Origin: Mesorhabditis belari
Taxonomy: Eukaryota; Nematoda; Chromadorea; Rhabditida; Rhabditidae
DNA length: 64,000 bases
Direction: 5' to 3'
Assembly (NCBI GenBank): GCA_958450365.1
Contig: CAUEEP010000369.1
Location: 62,001 to 126,000 of the forward strand
This document shows positions 58,401-64,000 of this stretch, piece after piece. The number at the start of each line of letters is the position of its first letter. Position 1 is the stretch's first letter. Below the pieces are notes generated by a model that saw only the letters and a list, made by a program, of their open reading frames with translations, was not told the origin of the DNA and did no database searches. The translations under genes were made by a program, and so were the position numbers.

Positions 58401-61400
58401 AATATTTCAGGAAGAAGTGAATCTTTGCCGAAAATTCGTTCTCGATCCCGTTGATCTAGTTACACCACTTTTTTCAATCTCTTTGTTGATTTTGGGGGAA
58501 GCGGATATCAATTCGATTTGGTTAGTTGAAAAAACAAGGAGACTAAGATAAAGAGATTGTAAACTGAAGTTTTAAGTGCTGATCCAGTACTTTTCATCTT
58601 CTTATGTCAACTTTTTAGGATTGATCACGAAACAAAAATTCTTTACACTTCACCCATCGATGATTTGAGTTTTGAGGGGAAAAATGAGGTTGACTTTTGA
58701 GAAGAATCATTTTACATGGAATATTTTTTAGATCATGGAAAACTGGGAAAAAGATAAAGAAAAGCTGGTGAGAACGAACGAGTCGGAGGATCGGAAAAAT
58801 GAGTCGAGTCCAGAAAGCTCTGCTTTAAACGAAAAGAAGACAAAGAAAGTGGAGAATTTGGAAAATCCCAAGAAATCCAAAGAACAATCGATTCAAACGG
58901 ATTTACCAAAGGCAATCAATCTTTTACAATTGCGAGATGAGTTGGAAGAAGCTGAAAAGTCGAGAAGTTGCAGGTACTTTGAGCTTTTCCTAGCTTTTCC
59001 TAGCTTTTCCTAGCTTTTCCTAGCTTTTCCTAGCTTTTTCTAGCTTCTCCTAGCTTCTCCTAGCTTCTCCTAGCTTTTCCTAGCTTCTCCTAGTTTTTCC
59101 TAGCTTTTCCTAGCCTTTTCTAGCTTTTCCTAGCTTCTCCTAGCCTCTCCTAGCTTTTCCTAGCTTCTCCTAGCTTTTCCTAGCTTTTCCTATAAAAACT
59201 CGTAATCTTTCCTTTACAATTTCTCTGTTCTACTTTATTTTGATCCCATTCAGTTTAGAATTTGATTTTTCATCGAATCAGATCCATTTTAGATGAGTCA
59301 GGCAAAATCTGAATCAAAGTTACGATAGTTTTTCAAATTCTCAACTTTTTAGATAGAAATCATGAACTCGAGTAGTTAAAGTCCGTAAATTTTCATTCAG
59401 CTTTTGTCTACCTCACTTAAAATGGATTTTATTCGATATTCTCGTATTCTGGGTACTATCTTTTATCGTATTTTATCGTATCTTTAAATTACTGAAGAAA
59501 TTTTTTCGGCTTTTCATAGAAATCCCTACAATTTCAGCTAAAAACTAGCTAAAAACTGAATGCACCTTTCAGTGAAGAAGACGAGTTCAGCCTTGAAATT
59601 GTCGACTTGATCTGTCCAATTTGCATGCAACAATGTAAGATTTTTGTCTAAAACTCATCGTTTAACGAATGTTTAGATGAAATTAAAGAGAAATATCCGA
59701 TCACTTTTGTGCCTTGTGGACACGAGGCTTGTCAAAAATGTTTCATGAAATTAGCTCAAGAGAAGTAAGACTTTACAAGAGGAACTATAAAGGAACTAAA
59801 TCGGAACTATAGAAAAAAAAGCAAAAAGAAGCAAAAAAAAAGCACTTAATTTCTAGAGACTCTTGTCCAAAATGTCAATCTCTGATTGCTTTGGGAATTG
59901 TGTCGATGGCGTTAATTGGTGAGTTGAAATAGGAACAGTGAACACTGCGATATCCAAATGAGTCTGTTTTATCATTTCACAGTAAAGATACTGTCTTCTG
60001 TCTAAGAGTAGTGCCGAGTTGATGACTATTTACCGTTTCTAAGCTTTCACAGACGCTCAAGACTCTAATCCTCTACTAGATCTCATCGTCAGCTACATTT
60101 TCCAACCCCACATCGATAGGTTTTGATCAGAACCTATCGATGTCGGAAAATGTAGCTGACAATAAGATCTTGTAGAGATTTCGAGCAATTTAGGCGCTCA
60201 GGCGCTACTATTAGAGAAAATTCGGTGACTTAAAAGACTTAAAAGGCAACTTGAGTTAAAAGATCACAGTCATAGTTTAAATCTTAAATGACAACAAACT
60301 ATCATAGTTTTTAAGATGGAGAACTAAACGGTCTACCAAAATGGCTATGTTTACAAGATTTAAGCACAAAGTTTACCTCAAGAATTCTAGGCACTCTCAA
60401 AGCTCTTCTCCGACAGAAAGCTGCAAAAGAACGAGAAAATAGAAGCTCTTCTTTGGCGGTAAAATGATTCAGATCTTTATACAAGCTATTTTATCTCTAG
60501 CTATGGCTCTAGCTATGGCTCTAGCTATGGCTCTAGCTATGGCTTTAGCTATAACTCTAGCTAAAAATAAACTCAAAATTGCTACACAAAAGGTTTAGCA
60601 AAGTTGTGAGACTTCAACAGAATCATCCGAGCAACAAAAGGTATCAGAAAATGAAGCTGAAAATGGAGAAGTGAAACTAAAAAAGGTGATTTTAGTTGAA
60701 TTTTTTGTCTTTAGAAGGTTTTAGAAGAGAAATAGGTCATTGAAAAGAGCCGGATGGAGATCGGAGGCAATCGGAGCCAAGCCAATCGAAGACAGAATCG
60801 GAAATCTGTCAAATGACTTTCCTGGTAAACTTTAATCGAAATTTGGCGTCAAAACGTATGCTTTAAAAAGATTCCATTACAAGCCAATCATAAGCCAACT
60901 ACAAGCCAACCACAAGCCAATCACAAGCCAATCACAAGCCAATCACTAGCCAATTACAAGCCAATCACAAGCCAACTACAAAGCAATTACAAGCCAATCA
61001 TAAGCCAATCATAAGCCAATCACAAGCCAATTACAAGCCAATCACAAGCCTTTACAACCCGCCATCATGCATTTAACTACAATATGCTAGAAATAGCTTC
61101 AAAAGAAAAACAAAAAGCTGCATCAGGAATCGAACTCTAATCTTGTGGGCGAAAGTTTAATGCTTTCTCCACAAAGGAGTCTTTTAAAGCATACGTTTTG
61201 ACGCTAAATTTCGATTAAAGTTTACCAGGAAAGTCATTTAACAGATTCTGATTTCAGATTTGAATTCCTCATATCCGATTCTATAAAGGGCACTAGGTGT
61301 CCAAACAAAAGCTCAAAAAAAGCTCAAACAAAATTTCGAGCCTTTCCTTGGTTTAAAACCTTCAACCAAGACCTTGGTTTGCCTTGTCTTGTGCAAAGAA

Positions 61401-63912
61401 ATTCTGAACTTAAACCAAGTTCAAGAACTTAAACCAAAATTGCCTACTCTAGCCATAAATCCCGTGTTTTGAGGGTTTAATTTGCAGCTTGATCAGAGCA
61501 AACTCCGTTTAACCGGTTTACCCAATGGATGGACGGTAAAGATCATTTTGGAGAAGCTTTTCAATAACGGGAAAACGATCGAAAAAGATGATGGACGGTT
61601 GGGTTTGTTGAGTTTAAAATTCATTTTACATTTTAGTTTGATCATTTCAACGAGGAATAGTGGCCGATTTCTTGAGTGTGTGGCTCACTTTGTGAGTGAG
61701 GATGCTGGGAGAAACGTATGAAGTTCTATAAATTCTATAAATTCTATAAATTCTATAAATTCTATAAATTCTACAAATATTCTACAAATATTCTGCAAAT
61801 ATACTACAAATAGATCAAGAAATTTATGCAAAATCGTATTATTGGTAGATTTTAAACATTTCTTATCAATTTTCATTCTTATAAGTACTAAAATTTTAGG
61901 CGTATCTCTTTTGTGAGCGAGCTTTTGCAACCGGGGATTTATTCGAGGCGAAAGTCAACTTTTTGGAAGTGGAGAGTGAGTTGAAAGCTTTAATTTTAGC
62001 TTTAACTTTAACTTTAATTTCTAAGGTAACTTAGTTTTTAGATTAATGATAAGTTAAGAATCAAAATCTATTCAAAATGATATAAACATTGGGGAATAAA
62101 GATTGGGCATAAGATTTGATATCCATTGAACTAACCGTAATACGTAAATGATCGGAGTGAATTGAATAGTGTTGAATGAAAGGAGAAGCACCGAAGAATC
62201 TCCACATAACAACAACGACACAAGACAGTATTTTCAAACTTTGCAAAGATTAATCGTTTAGGTAGAACTGTTGAGGTACAAATTGATAGTTTAAATTGAT
62301 TAACCGATTAGCTGTTAACAACAACAAAGTTCCTACAAAGAAACTTTAAAACAAGTAGAGAAATCTTCCAGAGGACTTTCAAATTTCTCATGAAAAAGCC
62401 ATCCACAAGAGTTAGCAGAAAGAAAATCAAACAATGTAACGATAACAATATGTACGTGTTAAATACCGGCCAAAAAAGAGGAGAAAACAAAAAGGAAGAC
62501 TGATCAATTTTTAAAAGCGCTTAGAAATGGTAAAATAAGCACTAGCTACTACGGTTTGACAGAAAATTGAGAATCAAAAAGTTTGACAAAACACTTGATC
62601 CAAAAGTTGAAACATTTTAGAAAATGAGTGAAATTTACGATTAAATTAATGGAAGATTTGCAAAATATTAAATTGAAAAGATCCACCATCCCAGGGCTTC
62701 CATAAGACCTGAATTGTGCCTTGAATTTGTCTTTCTACTTATTAGAGCATTGAATATGCGCCAGTGATCGTAATCCGGTCGTTCTAAAGCATCTGATCCT
62801 TCCCTGAGTTACGGTAGCTGCATTCTTTAGATCGACTGGATCTGATCAGTTGCTCAATGCTCTAATGAGTTTCTAATAACATGCTTGCTTTAGAGTGGCT
62901 GAATTACTGGATTACTGAATTACTGGAGTACTGAATTACTGAATTACTGGATTACTGAATTACTGGAGTACTGAATTACTGAATTACTGGATTACTGAAT
63001 TACTGGAGTACTGAATTACTGAATTACTGGATTACTAGAGGATTGAGTGTAAACAAATTCCTTACGATCAACAATTAGTCAAATAATTATAGTGTACTTT
63101 GCTTGGGCAACGTTTGTTCACAATCCAAATTCAATAAAAAAAAAAGTTTGACTGGAATCTCTTATAAATAAATCCATCAATTCAAGAACATTTTGTTCTA
63201 TTATTTACAAGTCAACTCCAAGAAATTCCTCGTAAAAAAAATGAGTGCAGCTTTTCCTTAAAATTTTAGAGATTTTTGAAAAAGTATTATTGTCCAGCTT
63301 AAATTCAGATCACTTTTTATTACATAAAAACGATTCCTTACGAGATAAAGCTAGTATAAACAAGCAATACACTCTATAATCTCTATTTTTGACCAAGAAA
63401 CTTTGTTACAGAGAAGCTGTATTTCGTAAAAATCATTTTTTGATGTCATTTTCTTGGCACTGAGTGTTTGCTTTGATTCTAAAAAGTTAAAACATTAAAT
63501 TAAATTTGCCTTTATCACATCTTTTCTCTATTTTAAATACTTGATTTTAGGTTTGAATGGGATTCACTACCCATTCATTAACCCATTAAAAACTTCTCTA
63601 AAAGCTGATCACTCAAAAAGTAACCAAGTCACTTCAGCTGAAGAAATCTCTTGTCAATCTTTGTCAAAAACTTTTTGAATAGAAAAGTTTATTAAAAAAA
63701 TCTGGGAAGAAATGATGGCTTGAATTTGCAAACATTTTCGTGCAAACATTTTCTGAGAACTTTTTTCCAACCTAATATTTGAAAATTTCAATTTTAAAGA
63801 GATAAAGCAAGATATTCAGCTGATTCTGATCATGAAATCGAAGATGAACAAAATGTGGCGAAGAACAAAAAGCCTTCCAGTTCTAATAACTTCATTGCAA
63901 AAGCTAATCCGG
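49407..63912 (+). CDS. Gene B: four-module, RING finger and RRM protein (continues past right edge)
   Basis: The largest gene, with more than 30 exons read by eye from 49407 (MEDFLWSRLRPLLSPEEIAM). Modules: M1 about 49684-51593, M2 52578-53572, M3 54562-56463, M4 57533-58973. M2 and M3 are joined by a Lys/Glu-rich exon (53657-53875). Then follow the RING (59573-59918), a Glu-rich exon (about 60599-60685) and an RRM (61488-61974: LRLTGLPNGWTVKIILEKLF, FLECVAHFVSEDAGRN, AYLFCERAFATGDLFEAK). Two more possible exons are at about 63551-63620 and 63801-63912 (ADSDHEIEDEQNVAKNK). The RING plus RRM suggests ubiquitin ligation linked to RNA binding; that is inference. No known module family was recognised. 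The phase between the last RING exon and 60599 does not fit, so an exon may be missing there. Confidence 0.65.
49684..51593 (+). other. Module 1 of gene B
   Basis: Exons 49684-49835, 49916-50022, 50762-50823, 50866-50969, 51182-51257 and 51393-51593. Landmarks: HYHLW near the start, ERLDVLLKYLEEILPEMLNK, then the Trp codon split TG|G at 50969/51182, FIAYTSKETNPSEETKKK and VMALWKKE. Closely similar to module 1 of gene A. Confidence 0.7.
51600..52275 (+). repeat. 30-31-bp minisatellite in gene B intron
   Basis: More than 20 variant units of TTCCGAGTAGATTTAGATCA plus TTTCAAGATCA. Homologous to, but about twice as long as, the array at 27515-27860. Confidence 0.9.
52578..53572 (+). other. Module 2 of gene B
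   Basis: Exons 52578-52720, 52761-52855, 53010-53071, 53157-53260, 53336-53411 and 53487-53572. Landmarks: RYHFWEIY, RVNILSEYLLKTIPKALKEI, PEINTIW (TG|G split at 53260/53336), LYAFTAKKK and LMEMWKEALKRE. The intron 52721-52760 is about 40 nt and also splits a Trp codon TG|G. Confidence 0.7.
53755..53835 (+). repeat. AAGGAAAAAGAA microsatellite inside a coding exon
   Basis: Encodes a KE-rich stretch of about 25 residues in the linker exon between modules 2 and 3; a likely length-variable charged helix. Confidence 0.8.
54271..54533. mobile_element. MITE family 2 (copy b), diverged
   Basis: Left CCGTATTTTCTCTAATAGTA, right end a degenerate inverse. Inside is a hairpin around AACCTATCGAT. In the gene B intron before module 3. 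Confidence 0.7.
54562..56463 (+). other. Module 3 of gene B
   Basis: Exons 54562-54701, 54747-54841, 55941-56002, 56043-56146, 56230-56299 and 56341-56463. Landmarks: KYYFWKQYEVAL, RFDVIIDYLEEILPKYLTSL, RIVNSIW (TG|G split at 56146/56230), LYTSPDKKINDETKRN and IILMWNSL. Confidence 0.7.
54991..55755. mobile_element. mariner-type MITE with about 200-bp inverted arms
   Basis: 765 bp. Ends TAGGTAAATGCATAAGAAAT and ATTTCTTATGCATTTGCCTA. The arms (54991-55190 and about 55560-55755) are nearly complementary. Lies in a module 3 intron. Confidence 0.8.
56540..57010 (+). repeat. 32-bp GGATCAGAT minisatellite
   Basis: About 14 units of 32 bp containing CAAAACAGTGGTCCATC and CGGATCAGAT. Open in several frames because of the repeat. 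Intronic, between modules 3 and 4. A looser GGATCAGATCGGATT series continues to 57480. Confidence 0.9.
57533..58973 (+). other. Module 4 and linker of gene B
   Basis: Exons 57533-57668, 57710-57804, 58411-58520, 58619-58687 and 58732-58973. Landmarks: NYFIWQRFEGEL, a TG|G split at 57668/57710, RYDLLINYLRLTLPPYLTSI, ADINSIW with a second TG|G split (58520/58619), ILYTSPIDDL, IMENWEKDKEK and a charged, Ser-rich linker. The short middle exon found in modules 1-3 was not identified here. Confidence 0.65.
58172..58370. mobile_element. MITE family 2 (copy c)
   Basis: 199 bp. Ends TACCGTATTCTCTCCAATAG and CTATTAGAGAGAATACGG. Intron of module 4. Confidence 0.85.
58975..59195 (+). repeat. CTAGCTTTTC decamer array
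   Basis: About 21 units of CTAGCTTTTC/CTAGCTTCTC. Intronic, immediately after the donor of the linker exon. Confidence 0.95.
59573..59918 (+). other. RING finger of gene B
   Basis: Three exons (59573-59634, 59677-59764, 59857-59918) encode LICPICMQQ, ITFVPCGHEACQKCFMKLAQ and DSCPKCQSLIALG. All eight C3HC4 ligands are present. The intron between the first two ligand pairs is in the same place as in gene 1. Confidence 0.85.
59989..60226. mobile_element. MITE family 2 (copy d)
   Basis: About 238 bp; left end TACTGTCTTCTGTCTAAGAG, right TATTAGAGAAAATTCGGT, with an internal AACCTATCGAT hairpin. Just after the RING. Confidence 0.75.
60790..61257. mobile_element. Inverted-repeat element carrying a tandem array and a tRNA-like segment
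   Basis: Arms of about 75 bp: GACTTTCCTGGTAAACTTTA at 60820 and its inverse at about 61217, plus GTCAAAACGTATGCTTTAAA and its inverse. Inside are the CAAGCCAATCA array (about 60880-61060) and a tRNA-like stretch on the minus strand. It lies in the intron between the Glu-rich exon and the RRM. Confidence 0.65.
61115..61195 (-). ncRNA. tRNA-like relic
   Basis: The minus strand has a box-B-like GAGTTCGATTCCTG, a possible anticodon stem GAAAG/CTTTC, and a CTTTTT terminator-like run after the 3' side. The T-stem does not pair well and position 33 of the loop is not T, so it is a degenerate tRNA or SINE head rather than a working tRNA. Confidence 0.3.
61975..63545. other. Long gene B intron with repeats
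   Basis: No exon recognised. About 62740-62868 is bounded by TTAGAGCATTGA and TCAATGCTCTAA (small MITE-like). 62890-63040 is a tandem array of CTGAATTACTGGATTA / CTGGAGTA units. ORFs here (for example 62490-62308 minus) are unconvincing. Confidence 0.5.
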
Positions 63913-64000
63913 TAAGTGGTGAAATCAAAGTGTCAAAATTGATGAGTGAGTAAAAATGAAGGGTACAGGGTGTCCCAATTCTCATACTTCTTTTGTGAAC

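Noticed and set aside
62308..62490. 60-codon minus ORF with hydrophobic stretch
   Set aside because: Lies in a long intron of gene B, AT-rich composition, no acceptor or conserved feature.

Overview
The window is eukaryotic, AT-rich and intron-rich, and most likely comes from a nematode. Four things point that way: interstitial arrays of the nematode telomere unit TTAGGC (about 3.4-3.7 kb and 35.66-35.76 kb); a 19-nt exact match to the start of the nematode spliced leader SL1 at 14763; compact GT-AG introns, several of about 36-50 nt; and TTTCAG-type acceptors directly upstream of start codons. Species is not called. Exon calls were made by eye from reading frame, splice consensus and comparison between paralogous copies inside the window.

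The main theme is a family of modular genes on the + strand. The most complete member (gene B, 49.4 kb to beyond the right edge) encodes four tandem copies of a module of roughly 150 residues that I do not recognise, then a Lys/Glu-rich linker, a C3HC4 RING finger and an RRM. The four modules share motifs and the same intron positions and phases, including an intron that splits a Trp codon TG|G in every module. Gene 1 (1 to 7.17 kb) enters the window at the tail of such a module, then has a RING finger and four RRM-like domains, possibly as two cistrons. Gene A (25.4-29.5 kb) is a paralogue of the first two modules with a different C-terminus. Gene 2 (36.1-41.0 kb) is a 5'-truncated copy of the RRM part of gene 1. 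RING exon fragments also lie at 8.96-9.13 and 9.55-9.81 kb.

The minus strand carries unrecognised possible exons (12.4-14.1 kb), a broken copy of the Paf1-complex subunit CTR9 (16.7-18.4 kb), ankyrin-like exons (18.5-20.4 kb), a Ser/Thr kinase gene split by a Tc1/Tc3-like element (29.6-32.75 kb), and a small putative secreted peptide gene (45.3-45.5 kb). A rearranged partial kinase copy lies at 41.1-43.0 kb.

The rest is a dense repeat landscape. It includes a full-length but inactivated mariner (7.40-8.65 kb), Tc1/mariner remnants, at least five MITE families, a foldback element, two copies of an element with a perfect 52-bp-arm hairpin, and many intronic minisatellites. One minisatellite is a 31-bp repeat organised as a 279-bp higher-order repeat. 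Direct and inverted segmental duplications link 3-9 kb with 33.8-41.1 kb, 24-29 kb with 47.5-54 kb, and 30.6-33 kb with 41.1-43.1 kb, which explains the scattered gene copies.
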